From Onchocerca volvulus (Eukaryota > Nematoda > Chromadorea > Rhabditida > Onchocercidae): DNA of 64,000 bases. The first letter of the stretch is position 1; every line of letters starts with the position of its first letter. Shown piece after piece: positions 26,372-38,861 of this stretch. The stretch is taken from the NCBI GenBank assembly GCA_000499405.2, contig HG738144.1, positions 124,001-188,000 of the forward strand, given 5' to 3'. The position numbers and the translations under genes are program-made. The notes below the pieces were generated by a model that ran no database searches, had not been told where the DNA came from, and saw only the letters and a list, made by a program, of their open reading frames with translations.

Positions 26372-27273
26372 TGAAAATTCATATGTTATATCAAGATAAA
26401 ATATCATGAATAATATTATTAATGAATTTCACATACAAAAAAATTTCAGTCTATTTCAACAATCATTTCATGGATCATTTGAAATTTTAGTGAATTCTAA
26501 TTTGAGAACATCTGATTTATTTCAATGCTTTCGAAATTATAGAAATTAATTACAGTCAAATATTTCAAAGATCTTTGGAGCTTACTTTATACCCCTAAAT
26601 TTATACCAGCAAGAAAAATAGAGAAAAGAAACAATTAAAATGATCAAAAATAATTTGCAACATTATAATTTATTCAACATATTTCGGAGAAAAAAAAATA
26701 AAAAGAAAATTAAATGATTCATATTAAAATGTAATCATACGAGTAAAGTAAACAAATTATTTTCAAAACAGTTAATTATTCCAAATGTAACAAAATCAAA
26801 CAAAAAAAAAAAAAAAAGTATTTTCTTTAACGTTAAAAACTTTTTAAAATGAAGACAAAAAAATAAGATTAATCTCGCCATGAATGTAAAAACATCATAT
26901 ATATGATATAAATGTTACAAGAATATATAACTTAAAAGTACATTATTGACAACTTTTTTTTTTCATAGAAAATGATTTAATAAACAATTATCCTTCATTT
27001 CTTGAAACAATCTGATAAAACAAATCGATCTGAATCTTTTTCACCATTGACTTCGTTACAATATGACTTATCAAATTATTGACTATACTCAAGAAAAAGA
27101 ACAGTGAAGTAAATATACAATTTCAAATGATCTTTCTAATTTTAATTTCTAATATATTTTCAACATTGAATGTAAGAAGAAATATATCGAAGAATTTTCT
27201 ACACGAATAATAATTAGAATCGGAGATAAACAATAAATCTAAACTTTTTCTTTATCATTGTCTTGATCATTCC
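26372..27273. other. Convergent intergenic region
   Basis: The 3' ends of the secreted-protein gene (+) and the first SR gene (-) meet here. I see A+T-rich sequence only, presumably two 3' UTRs. Confidence 0.4.
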
Positions 27274-28305
27274 CTAAAAATACACTTGGTATAGTGCTCT
27301 GAAAGGAAATATGAAAAAGATAATTTCATGATTCCCACTGATGATAATGAATGAAAAACTTGGACTTGAAAATCAGATTCATGATTTTGTAATCAAAAAA
27401 ATCATTAATAGCACAAAAATTTTGCATTATTAGCAAAATGTGATTCAAACCTAACTTATCAAAATTCACATAAATCTTTTCTAGCACCATTCATAATCAA
27501 TTACTTGCAAATGCTTTAATGAATGACTAATATTTTCACTTCATTTTTTAGTCTTTCATACTTTGCATTATTGAACACAATTTTATATCAAATTACAGAA
27601 ACCTTACCTGCTTAAGCTTCTGCTCAAACTCCGTCTTTCATCATATCGAGGCGATTTGCGTGGTGGTGGTGTAATGGAACGGCTACGTGTTCTCCGATAA
27701 TATGGTGACCTTCAAAAATATTGATAATTTCCACAAATTTCATATCTAAAGCTCTAATTAATTTTTCAAACAAAAGAAAAAGTCATATTGATGAAAATTT
27801 ACTGATTCGATAAACCATCATTTTTTGTAGTAAATAAAGGGAAAATGTAAGAAATTCATTTACGTAACATTTTAAAGTATAATTTTATCATTACTAATCA
27901 CGAAATAAAATAAAATGTAATCCATGATTACACATTAATTACGAAACTTCAAAGACTTTGCGAAAATGAAATTGATACATCTTTGATAGGCCGTAACAAA
28001 AAATAGTAGTTCATCGAAATCAAGAAAATTTTTCTTATGTTTTAAATAACGCTGCAACTATTAAAAAGACCATAAAACAGAAAATGAAAAACACAAAAAA
28101 AAATTTAGATAGAGAAAAAGACATTCAAAAATTTTTTTTCAAACTATCAACTCTTATTTTAAAAAATGCTATTTTTGAAAGGGGAAATAAATGTCTCCCC
28201 TTTCGAAATTTGAATTTCTTACCATCCAGAAACGATGAATGGATGTTGTTTAGATGATGATGATTATGATGATGATGATGATGATCACAATGATGATGAC
28301 GATGG

Positions 28306-28354
<49 letters not shown>

Positions 28355-30030
28355 AATGACGATGATGATGCCGACAATGATGATAATGATGATGATGATT
28401 GATGACGACGACGATAATAATGATGAGTGACGAAGATGACGATAATAATTATTCATGATCACAATTGACAACCGTGATAATGATAGTATTGATAACGATA
28501 ATTATGATAATGATGATAGTGATGAATGTTGTTTGATATGAAATAGTTAAGTGTTGGGAAAGAAAGCTGTACTGATGTATCCTTTTCTTTTCAATATGAT
28601 CTATTTCGATTTTCTTGAAATGGTATCGCCTACAAACGTAGGCGCTTGGTTAGTTGTGTTGAAGCATAAGACAGGTAGAATTACGGAAGGATGTACCTTC
28701 GTTCATACTTCATTTAAACCAACCGAACTGTAGATCATCCGTACAGCTTCGAAATTTCCTACTTTCATGAGGAAATTTCCCTGTTGCTGCATGTGTGTTG
28801 CAGAGAAACGTGCAGGCGATGAAGATCGATGAAGTAGTAAAAAAGTCGTAATGCTTTTAGGAAGATGTTCGTTAGGCAACAGTAGAACTGATAGCAGTAG
28901 TAGAATGAAGTAGGTGTTGATATTGAGATGAGCTGTTACAGTAGTGAAATAGTAGTGGTAGTAGTAGTAGTGGTAACCGCATGGATGGGCTAAAATAACT
29001 TAATTTTTTTGTTTCCAAACACCTGGAAATTTTACTCTTACAAAACAATCTTACATAACTAATCTTATTTTCTCTGAATACTTGATATTATGACAATAAA
29101 AAATAGCCTTGATTCATAAGGATGGCAAAACAGAAAGATTATTTGCTTGCATGTTGGATGAACTATGACTGCATGTGTTGGAAACAGATAAAACACTATT
29201 ATCCCGTAATTTGCCTTAACTTTCTTAGTGGAGAGGGAAGAATCAATATGAATAAGTTAAGATTAAAAACCCCGTCCTATAATGGAATTTCAATTTTATA
29301 TGAGTAATAATAAGATATTATAAGCTTGATTCAAAAAGAAGCAAAAGAAATAGGAATTACTTGTATATAAAGATAACAATTAAAGAAAAGATTTGAGTAA
29401 ATCACTAAAACATACCTGGAACGTCGGCGACCACCCTCATAATAACCACCACCTCCACCACCCCCACCACCGCCATAACCACCATTTCTTCGACGGCCAT
29501 GTGAAATCTCCACACGAGCACGTACGCCACAAATTCTTCTGAAAATGACAATAAGAAATACAAGTAACAATTAATTTACCAAAGCAAACGATATTTTGAA
29601 GCCCTAGAAGAGAAAGGAAAAGAAAAAAAAAAAAAAAAAAAAAAAAACTAGATCTTACGTTCCATCCAATGCTTTTACAGCATCTTCAGCATCTCGTGCA
29701 TCTTCAAATTCTACAAACGCAAAACCTGGTGGGCGTCGGGCAACCCAAACTTTACGTATACGGCCAAAACGATTGAATGCATCTTCAAGCTGAAAACAAC
29801 AAAAAAAAAAAATACAAATTTTCTGGATAAAGTGAAAACGAGGCATGAATTCTCGACTTGACATAAAAATTCAGCTCTTGATAAATGATTAAGGATATTA
29901 AAAAAAATATTTTAGAAATGTCTTGATATAAATTTAATCGCTCAAATTAATTAACCTCTTGCGATGTAGCATCTTGTGGTAAGCCTCCAACATATACTTT
30001 GCAATCAAGCGGATCTGATCGTCGTGACAT
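27274..30030 (-). CDS. rsp-6: SR splicing factor, SRp20/SRSF3-type (paralog A)
   Basis: Minus-strand exons in order are 29956-30030, 29659-29789, 29416-29538, 27608-27709 and 27274-27298, giving 151 residues with all phases consistent. The RRM spans about residues 10-82: RNP2 is KVYVGGLP and RNP1 is GFAFVEFED, with the SRp20 hallmark VWVARRPPG before RNP1 and [12 protein letters not shown] after it. A Gly/Tyr-rich hinge (ten consecutive Gly) leads to a short RS region ([20 protein letters not shown], then SLSRSLSR). SR proteins of this type act in exon definition and mRNA export in the nucleus. The RS tail is shorter than in C. elegans rsp-6 as I remember it. Intron 3 (27710-29415) is by far the longest and contains a candidate poison exon. 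A paralog with the same exon layout lies immediately upstream on the same strand. Confidence 0.92.
28223..28989 (-). other. Candidate poison exon in intron 3 of SR paralog A
   Basis: On the minus strand, TTATTTTAG ends at 28990 and the candidate exon starts CCCATCC at 28989. A strong G|GTAAGAAA donor follows base 28223. Read from the phase-2 end of exon 3, the frame hits TAA near 28872 after about 39 codons, so inclusion would truncate the protein before the RS region. The exon is 767 nt, not a multiple of three, and contains the GAT/ATC microsatellite. Its start and donor match the equivalent segment in paralog B. Confidence 0.6.
28252..28530. repeat. (GAT/GATGAC)n microsatellite
   Basis: A long imperfect GAT repeat with ATT, GAC and AAT variants lies in intron 3 of SR paralog A. 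The open minus-strand frame through it (poly-Ile/Val) is an artefact of the repeat. Confidence 0.95.
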
Positions 30031-31565
30031 ATTCAATAAATGGATTAAAAATTGATCAATCTTTAAGAAAAAATATATACTAAAAAAAAAGAAGGAAAAT
30101 CGAAAAATTACTAATTTTTAACAATTTACACCGTAAACATAGAAAACTTAATCGAAATATAAGAAAATCTAAAATGCAAAAGAAAAAAAAACTATTCCAT
30201 TTTTATAATCCGATAATAGAAATGATAGTAACCCGTTACTAGAATTGAAGAATATAAACTGAACTTTCCTCCTGATTAAAATGTCGAAGGTTCGCTTAGA
30301 AACCAAGAAACAATTGGGTAAATTAAGATTACTAAAACCATTTCGGCAACAGGTACCAGCTTCTTATCATCTTATCTCCAACATAACTAGCCCCTATCAT
30401 TATTTTTGATAACTGATATCTCATTAATTATAATCACAGTATATTATCTACTATCATTGTATATATTATCAAAATTCATTAATATAGTGAAATGTAAATA
30501 TATAAACTAGGGTAATATACCCATCTTAAAGTGGAAAATCAAAAATGAAAAACAATATTTAATGAATAAAGGTATAAATGACAATGTCAACTGCTTAAAA
30601 ATTCAAACTTCTAAAAATATAAAAAATGCAAAAAATGTCGAATAACAAATGAAGGAAGAAAAATTATGAATGCTAATGTGACACGGCAGAAATAATTCCT
30701 CCTTTGGAGACATTAATATTTCTTGATAAATTTTTGAAAATTCTTTCCTATGGATAAATGGAGTTATTGATATTCAAAAAATATGATTCACATCAATGTT
30801 AACGTGTATCATTTTGATTCCGAATTTATTTTCTAATTTTTTATTTCAACATTTTTCAATCATTAGCATGCAGTTATCATCTTAATGAATATCTATAATA
30901 ATTTTGTATTTAAAATAAAAAAATCCCGGATAGAAATATTGTTATAGCAAGTAGTCTTATCTCCTAAGAAATTTTTGAAATATAATATTTTTTTTTTTTA
31001 CGTTAAAATTGATCATTTAATCAAAAACCTTCGTAAAAACCAATGAAGGCATTCCATATTAAATTAAAAAAGAACAATAAGGATAAAAATCAATCAATAA
31101 TTTTTTTGCATCTTACTGGGTTTTTATTAACTTGTAAACAAGTTAATTAATTGCAACGGTTTTTCAGATTAAGAAACAAAAAAATTTGGATTTCGTGTTT
31201 AAAGATGAATGGATAAAGGATAGGAGTCAGCATATTGATCGAATAATTTCGGTTGCAAAAGTATTGAAAAAAAAAAAAAAAACTTCATTTCAATGAGATT
31301 AAAGATGGTTGTAAAAAAAAAATAACAACCAGCTATCCTTAACTTAAAAATAACTACATTTTCTAAAAAAAAATATTTGTATATCATAATTTTCGTCATC
31401 CTTTTATCATATCCCATATAAATTGTTTAAGTTAAACATAGCGAATGAAGCAAAATGGATCATAATTTGGCAGGATGAAATTGCAAATATTTTCTCGATT
31501 TTTCCAGCAAATGACCACATAGATTTTCTTACATGGATTGGAATGCGTTACTGTTACTGATCTGC
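30031..31565. other. Region between the two SR genes
   Basis: It contains the 5' flank of paralog A and the 3' flank of paralog B. I see A+T-rich sequence without a convincing exon. The 1.5-kb gap argues against a tight operon. Confidence 0.4.
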
Positions 31566-34461
31566 TCAGTTATCCCTAAAATAAAGTCATCCATTACAGT
31601 TAATTTGAATAAATCTATCACTGACAGCAATGATATTATATGATTGAAGAAATCTATAAATTGTTAAATTAAGAAGTTGAGGATCTTAAACCGTGAAACG
31701 CGATTAACTTGGAGGAATGCGCGGCACGATAAATTTATGAGATGGAATATATCAACATATTGAAGACAATAATTATCAAATCGGTTCATATAACAAAATG
31801 ATCTCATACAAGCTAAAATCAAGAAAAAAAAAAGTAATAAATCAGAAATGTTATCATTTCAAATTATACTTGGTCTTGATTGTTTCAGAAAAGAGATGTA
31901 TTAAAATCTATAGTCAGTTTGATATTACAGAATCTTAGTAAGAAGCTCGCATTTTTGAAGCAAAAGTACTAACCGGTTCAAGCTACGGCTTCGGCTACGA
32001 CTATACCGCGGCGATCGTCGCGGTGGCGGTGAGCGCGAACGACTGAGTGAACGTCGGCGTATCGGTGTCCTACAAATAGAAAATTGGACGATAAAAAACG
32101 TATAATGGTAGATTTTATTTGCATTTTAAAATAAATGCTTCATGCACTCTGTTGCCCGGAAAATATTACATGCCTTTATATCTGAGAAAATGAATTCTTT
32201 TAACTGTGCTTATCCAAAAGAAACCGATAAAGTGTTGAAACAGAGTGCATATCATAAACTGATATAACCTAAAGAATTAAACAGCCTCCCAATGAAACAT
32301 CACCAGAATATAAGGTCAAAACAAAGGCACCTCCCAATGATTGGAATGACAAAATGTCGGACTAAATTTGTCCATGGATCTTCAAAAAGAAGGTCACCAT
32401 TGTCATTTTAAACCATCAAACTATTTCACTCAAGCTACCAAATAATTATGTTATTGATAGCTCGAAGGATTTTCCTGTTTCTCACACGAAAGCATTTCTC
32501 GGTCATGCAACGCAATACATCTAATGGTAATGCTATAATAGCATCCAGAAATGGATCAGAGTCTCGAAAGAAGTCCAAAATAACCCATGAACTATTTTTT
32601 ATTTAAATACCATGGTCTTGATATACAATAATGCTTCATCAGCTATTGAAAATACCCAGAAAATTTCTCTCATACTATGATCGTCACTCCCTCATTCAAA
32701 TAAATTGTTTAGCCTGAATAAAAATTATCTAAAGTCTTAGAATATATATATGTTATATATACTCAGGTATTCCTACTGCAAATTTTCTTACCGAATTAAG
32801 CAGTACAAGTAGAAAGAAGTATGGAAGCTTTGCGGTGACGTATACGTAATACATCTGTGGCAGAGACCACCGAGCAAACGGATACCGCAGCTGCGCGGTC
32901 GTTTATAACAATAAAATTGTGCAGATGATGATAGCCAGTTAACTTTATTTTTTGGATAGTGATGAAGCGTTTTTGAAGACTTAGAAGATGATGACCCTTT
33001 TTTTCCGGATCTTTTTTGCAAGCTGATCACTTTCGAAGACTTTGAACCCGCCAGCAATGTAAAAAATGAAGGATGTAGAAATGGTGTAACTGCGAAAATA
33101 ACTGAAGCGTCGGATGCAAAGTTTCAGGAAAATGATACTGCAGTAGTAGTATGAAGTGAGCGAAAGCTGAACTCATAAAACGAGTTCCTGTAGGAGATGC
33201 TGATATAGTGGTAACGGGCTAAAATATATATTTCAGTTTCATACTATGGTATTTTCTTTCTTCGTATTGTTAAAACTAATGAAGCTTTTGTGGAAATTCT
33301 CATGAAAAATAAACAAACACAAAAAATTCTATTATACTGCATGACAGTCGAGCCATGTAACAGAATTTTAGAAGAAAATAAATAACCTCGAACGACGTCT
33401 ACCTCCACCTCCTCGACCACCACGGCGCGAACCACCATGAGAAAATTCCACTCTTGGGCGAACACCACAAATGCGTCTAAAATTTTTTATCTTACCATAA
33501 TGTTACTATACATTCTACTTTCTTTTCAAGATGAATATCGTTCCACCAATTAATATGGAATAAAAAATAATTTCTCCGCAATATAGAAAAATAGAAGGAT
33601 ACACGAAAATATGAACTAATTTCTAGTATTTTTTAAAAAATTTCAAACTAATCAAATTTCATCAAGCAATAGCTGGTAAGATCGACGACTATCACAATCC
33701 ATCTTTCCAAGTAGAAGATGGTAAGAGAAATTGAAATTATGCAAAAAAATTGTCCAACCAAACCGAGAGAGCAAAATTCATGGCCAGTAAAGTGACACAA
33801 GCCAAATGTAGTCTGAAAAAAAAAGTGCACAACTTACGTTCCATCAAGTCCTTTCACGGCATCTTCCGCATCTCGACTATCTTCGAATTCAACAAATGCA
33901 AAGCCAGGTGGACGACGCGCCAACCAAACTTTTTTTATACGTCCATATTTACTGAATGCTTCTTCTAACTTAAATAATCGTTAAATTATTTCTGGAGAGA
34001 ATAGAAAATGGGAAAGGAAAACATATTACAAATCCTCTACCAAAGGCAAAAAATTAAATAAGGCTTAACTGCTTATCTTTCAATGAACCGTTGACTTTAC
34101 TGTTTTGTGATTTCTATAGATGCAAATTTCAAATCAGATGTAGTAAAAAAAATCACCAGAAAAAAGATCTTCCTTATTTTAAAATTTAAAACTCCTCAAA
34201 ATACATTTACAACTTTTAGATAACTTATTTAATCATGTAAACATTTAGATAACTTATAATATCTCAGCGCTATGTTACTGATTCTTTTACAGATTCCGTT
34301 AAAAGGTAATTTCTTTTCTTGGATAGGTAAAAAAGTGGAAATCAAAATAAAATATTTGTCTAATAATTTGATTTATATAAAATCACTTCTTCACTTGATG
34401 CATCATTCGGTAAGCCTCCTACAAACACTTTGCATTCCAAACATTCATTACGACGAGCCAT
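31566..34461 (-). CDS. SR splicing factor, SRp20/SRSF3-type (paralog B)
   Basis: Minus-strand exons are 34387-34461, 33838-33968, 33387-33476, 31974-32069 and 31566-31575, giving 133 residues. The first two exons are exactly the same length as in paralog A (75 and 131 nt) and all intron phases agree, so this is a tandem duplicate. The RRM shows [17 protein letters not shown] and GFAFVEFED, then [16 protein letters not shown]. The hinge is shorter and more Arg-rich ([12 protein letters not shown]). The RS part carries [13 protein letters not shown] and YSRSRSRS. The tiny last exon (RDN then TGA) is inferred only from phase and a TTTTAG acceptor, and a different C-terminus is possible. A TTTTAG acceptor ends at 34480 on the minus strand, 19 bases before the ATG, and may be a trans-splice site. 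Confidence 0.88.
32792..33218 (-). other. Candidate poison exon in intron 3 of SR paralog B
   Basis: On the minus strand, TATATTTTAG precedes CCCGTTACC at 33218, and a G|GTAAGAAA donor follows 32792. Read in the phase supplied by exon 3, TGA appears after about 16 codons. Length is 427 nt, not a multiple of three. Relative position, the CCC start, a shared GTTACCACTA block, a CTACTACTGC block and the donor context match the segment in paralog A. Confidence 0.6.
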
Positions 34462-35446
34462 TTTCGATTATCCGAAAGCCTAAAACATAATAATTCAAAA
34501 TTGAATATAACAGTTAAATTTCAAACTTCGAATAGTTACAACTATATACCTAATTTTAGATTATTAACATTTACATTGTTCCAATCTACAGTCAAAATTA
34601 TATCTTACGATAAATATACATATCAATTAATAATTTCACGAACAATGTATTCAGGTTTCACGTATGATTACAATGTTAAACGTCTAGTAATATTGATAAG
34701 CAAATATTTCAGGAAAAAAAGCATTCTGAGGCACATAAAATAAGTATTACTTTTTGTGCAATAAAGCGCTTTTTTTTTTCACACGTTAATACGTCATATG
34801 TTTACTTTACATAATACACAAATACTTATACATATCGATTTCTATTGATATAATAAGTATTCTTCATTTGAAATAATAATATTTTTTTCATCCTATTTAC
34901 ATATATAATTTATTTAGTAAACAAGCACAGATCTAAGCTTATGTAATTATTTTAATAAATAAACAAAAATTTTAAATTTTTTTTCTTTTTTTTGTTAAGA
35001 AAGTCATCTTATATTTTTTACAGAATAAATTATTCTATATCATAGCTTCAGATTCGACGAACCAAAAATGAAAACACTCGAAAGTCATATTCTACACCTC
35101 AATTTCCAATCCGAAAAAACCGGAAACAAAAACACCCCCCGAAAGCAACAGCCACTCGTCGTGCAATGCTTCTGTCAATCCCTATTTATTGAACGAAAAT
35201 ACTATACCGTAATCGGACTTTCCATTCGAGATCACTTCAATACAAAACAGCATAAAATTCAATTTAAAAATCTAACTATAATTGTAAATAATTCATTCTA
35301 CTGCTATTTATTACTTTTATTTTATTTCTAATAATATTCATGCGAATTTTTTGACATTTAAATTTAGCATCTCGAACAATAATTTCGTTAAATTATAATC
35401 ATCGAAGTGTAATAATCAGAATAAATTACCGGTATTTTATTTATGA
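34462..35446. other. Upstream region of SR paralog B
   Basis: Apart from the acceptor noted for paralog B, this is A+T-rich sequence. The open frame at 35068-35331 has no recognisable similarity or splice context and I do not call it a gene. Confidence 0.4.
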
Positions 35447-36525
35447 CTAGATGTACCCGACCGCGCGAAGACAAATCTTAAAGTTTTTAAACACGGAACT
35501 TATCTATAGCAGTTCCATATCTTAGATATCTGAAAGTTAGAAATCTATTGTTTTGAAATTTCGACGCTATTTTGCATTCGAATATAAGCATGTTTTTATA
35601 TACACGCATTGAGCCTCTACAATCCAGTTGATGATTTATAGTTTGACTCCCTTCTCTTCTCTCACTCATCATCTATAAAAGTTTTCTTGATTAATCAATT
35701 TTTCTTTTACCATTTGAAGCGAAAAGATTGAATAATGCAATGCGATTTCAAATATCCAACATGCGGGCTTAAACTATAATCATCAGCTGTGTTGTATCGG
35801 AATACAAAACGATTGTAATCGCGTGATTGCTAAACACGAAGTCGTGCTTGACGCTGATTTCCTGTTTCTTGCTGACGTCTTTCAGCTATTCTCTGCCTTT
35901 TGCGTTCATTCTGTTTAGAACGAAGCAGATTTGAAGCTGCAGAACACAATCGATGTGCTCGCAATCGTGCATCCTCAAGTATGGCTACACGTTGCTCTGC
36001 TTGCATTTTAGCCATACTTTGTTTTCTTTCGCTCGTTCGCTGATGCTCATTCTTTCTTAGTTTGATTTGCAACTAATCGTCGCAATGCTTCTGTTCTGCG
36101 AGTACGACGATCTAAGTTTGATCTTCTGCGAGGCATTATTTGGATGAACAAAAACAGAGAAATTATACCCGAATTGTCCTCGAAATTATTTGAGTATAAC
36201 CAAGCAAATTAATCACTGGATTATTCTTTCCTTGTCACTTGTGGAGAAGAATAGAAATTTCCTTGACTGACGATTTGCTGCTATTGTTGCGTCGATCTTT
36301 GTCCTTGTAAAATTATCGCTGTCAGTGCTCCGAAATGATTTATCTGTTGAACTCGAATTGCTGCCGAAATTGAATTGATTCTGCTCCAAAATCTGAATCT
36401 TTTAAATCCTTTCGAGGTTCTTCCTCCCTTCCTGATCTCCAACATATTGCCTTGTGATTGGTTGATCTCACTTTATTTATCTGTTAATCGGAGTGTTTCG
36501 GCGGGAAACATGTTTATTCTTATGA
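35447..36525 (-). mobile_element. Degenerate Helitron, minus orientation, with N-terminal coding remnant
   Basis: Reading the minus strand, the element ends GCGCGGTCGGGTACATCTAG at 35447 and is followed by T, the CTRR-T end expected of Helitrons. Near its other end a frame starts MPRRRSNLDRRTRRTEALRR at 36136; such Arg-rich N-termini with RQQETGNQRQARL-like repeats are found in Helitron Rep/helicase proteins. The 5' terminus is not sharply defined. A second, diverged copy shares the 3' end and flanking blocks at 59301-60020. Confidence 0.7.
35830..36136 (-). pseudogene. Helitron Rep/helicase N-terminal fragment, frameshifted
   Basis: The minus-strand frame from 36136 (MPRRRS...RRLVANQ) continues with matching character only in the next frame (KLRKNEHQRTSERKQ... 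to 35830), so one frameshift lies near 36066. The product is Arg/Gln-rich with ERKRQRIAERRQQETGNQ-type repeats. No Rep or helicase catalytic domain is present, so this cannot be functional alone. Confidence 0.6.
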
Positions 36526-36539
36526 AGAGGTGAAAAAAA

Positions 36540-36900
36540 GTAAGTATATCTATATGGAAGCACGCGCCTATTTGAACGTAACGTTGTTCAAATTTTCAAA
36601 TCAATCAGTAGAGAACTTAAAAGGTTGTATTAAAATGGAAAACAAGCATTTACGACGGAAAAACAATGCAAGACACGACCTAATATTAGAAGTAAGAAAG
36701 GTAATTCATAAATTGCTTAAACGAAATATTTCATCATACACTATCATGACCGCGAAATATTTGCGACGCAACTATATTCTTCACAGAGTAACAAATAAAT
36801 GAAAAGGTTAAAACACGCATCTTATCTATATAGAAGACAAGCCTACTCGAATACAACGTTATGTTTTAAATTAATCGATGGAAAACTTACAACGTTGTGT
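36540..36900. repeat. Diverged direct repeat about 280 bp apart
   Basis: A block reading ATCTATATGGAAG...CTATTTGAACGTAACGTTGT...AACTTAAAAGGTTGT near 36545 recurs near 36825 as ATCTATATAGAAG...CTACTCGAATACAACGTTAT...AACTTACAACGTTGT. It may belong to the adjacent mobile element. Confidence 0.6.
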
Positions 36901-36958
36901 AAAAATAAACAATGCAGGAAGCAGACATGGTGAATGCAGAAAGTAGCCAAAACCAATA

Positions 36959-37066
36959 AATTCAGTAGACTTATAAAGGCGTGGTCCTGTAAAGAAATTA
37001 GGCGTGGCCAATGAATTCAGTAGGCTCATGAAGGCGTAGTCAGTAAAGAAAGTTGGCGTGGCGAAA
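36959..37066. repeat. 54-bp tandem repeat, two copies
   Basis: AATTCAGTAGACTTATAAAG at 36959 recurs as AATTCAGTAGGCTCATGAAG at 37013. Both copies carry GGCGTGGTC/GGCGTAGTC and end GGCGTGGC. Confidence 0.8.
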
Positions 37067-38845
37067 GGTGTGGTCAAAAAATTCAATCCGTTCATTTACT
37101 TTTACCTATCACAAATGTGACATGTAAAAAAAAAGAAAAAATTATATCTGTATAAAAAACTCATCTAATCGAGTGCGAGTTTGCATCAAAATTTAAAAAC
37201 AATTGGTGATGAATTTGCGGAAATTTAAGGCTTATTACGGCGAACATCACATTTTTATTGTATAGATATTCTAAAAGTTTATTTTTTTTTTTTAACCGAA
37301 TGCTATGATAAGAAATTTTTTTCATTTTCAAATTTTCAAATTTTTAGTCCATTTTCAAATGCTTTTCAAGTTTTATAATTCAGACCTTACAGAATGTTTA
37401 CACTAATTTTTGAACTTTTTCTGAATTTTTAAAAAGAAATTACTTGTTTACTTACATCTTTCATTTTTTTTTTTTTGCTTTCAACTAATTCATTTTGAAT
37501 TATTACAAACCATCACGAAAATATTTTACATCGAATGAAATAATATTATTGCTTTTTTTTTTTCTGAAATGTAAATTCAGCAAAATGATATGATTTTCTA
37601 ATTTTTTAAAAGTACTTTTTTATTAATCATAAATTCTATTTTGCAATTCACTGAAATAAAACTACATATATTCTAAAATAAAATCAAGGGTAAATGTGTT
37701 TTTTAAAATTTAATTATCAACTAAAAGCTAGAATTACTTCGAAATACAAAGAAATCAATTTTTGAAATTTCAAATAAAACAGAATGAGTAATTAAGTGAG
37801 TAATAATTTAAATATATATCAAGTCTAGAATTATTTCAAGAAGAGAAAAAAGGAACTAATTTAAAATTTTAAATAAACACAAAAGAAAAGATTTTTAAAG
37901 AGATCTGTATCAAAAAAAAAAAAACGAAAAAAAGGAAACTAAATTATTTTCTGCAATCAAATTTTACTACAAACTTCTAGGCAAATAAAATTGAGATGTA
38001 GAAATTTAAAATTCTTTCTTAAACTGAATCATTCTATTTTGTCCACCATAGTTTGATTAAGTACGAAAGTAAGCAAGCGATTTCGATTTGTAAATATTTC
38101 GAATAAGTAGTCATTAGTAAACAAAAAATTTTCATCTCTTACCTATCTTCGTCCATCTGATCTGATCTTTTCCAACTTTCTTTACCATTCTAAACATTAT
38201 CAAAATAAATCGTGATGGTCATTTTACTGTCCACAACAGGTTGACAATTTTACTACTTTACAAATTAACATCAAATATATTGTACCATTTCTTCTCGTCC
38301 TAACCGATCCAATTTGTATCGTAAGTGTAAAAAGTAAATTTCGATAAAATTTAATAAATTTAAATGATAAAATTCGAATTTTCTAATTCAATTTAATTGA
38401 GATTTAATTTGATATTTATCATTTTTTAATCCATATTTTTGATAAATTCCACAATTTTTTGTTTTAATAATTATAATGCAGATATTTTTAAACTATCAAT
38501 TTGTATTTTTCAAAAAAGTTAATCACAATCGTCATCATACTATTCATATCAATTATTGAAATAAGCTAAAGAAAAATAATCGAATATTATCAACAATTAC
38601 TATCATTTAAAGAACAAATTGTGAATAGTTATCATTAGTTATGACATGTTTCTGGTTTTTTTCGTCTTTTTTTTTTTCAAAATTTGTAAAATTTTTTAAT
38701 TTTGAAATTTTTACACTTTAAAAAATATAATATTTTATTCGTAAAGAAGTTTTGAAAAATGTGAAACTATTTGTTGTTTGTTTTCAAAAAAGTAAGGCAT
38801 GATATTTTTGAAAATATTATTTTAACAATATTTTGTGATTTTTTT

Positions 38846-38861
38846 TTTTTTTTCAGACAAA
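38846..38861 (+). promoter_or_regulatory. Probable trans-splice acceptor before the Kunitz/lustrin gene
   Basis: A poly-T tract ending TTTCAG at 38856 precedes the ATG at 38862 by five bases. No upstream coding exon is visible. Trans-splicing or a 5' UTR intron would both fit. Confidence 0.55.

Larger units (their letters stand above)
36526..38855. other. Intergenic region with repeats, upstream of the Kunitz gene
   Basis: The first 0.6 kb holds repeat-derived sequence (listed separately). From about 37100 on it is A+T-rich unique sequence without recognisable exons. Confidence 0.4.

Noticed and set aside
28250..28471. Minus-strand poly-Ile/Val open frame
   Set aside because: It is a translation of the GAT/ATC microsatellite and has no gene structure.
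29122..29307. Plus-strand open frame within intron 3 of SR paralog A
   Set aside because: It is antisense to the gene, has no acceptor or donor pairing and no recognisable motif.
32788..33057. Minus-strand open frame with Ser/Lys-rich sequence, considered as an extra SR exon
   Set aside because: It is not in the frame set by exon 3. The segment is better explained as part of the candidate poison exon, where the SR frame stops early.
35068..35331. Plus-strand open frame starting MKTLESHILHL
   Set aside because: No similarity to a known family, no splice context, and no supporting codon pattern.
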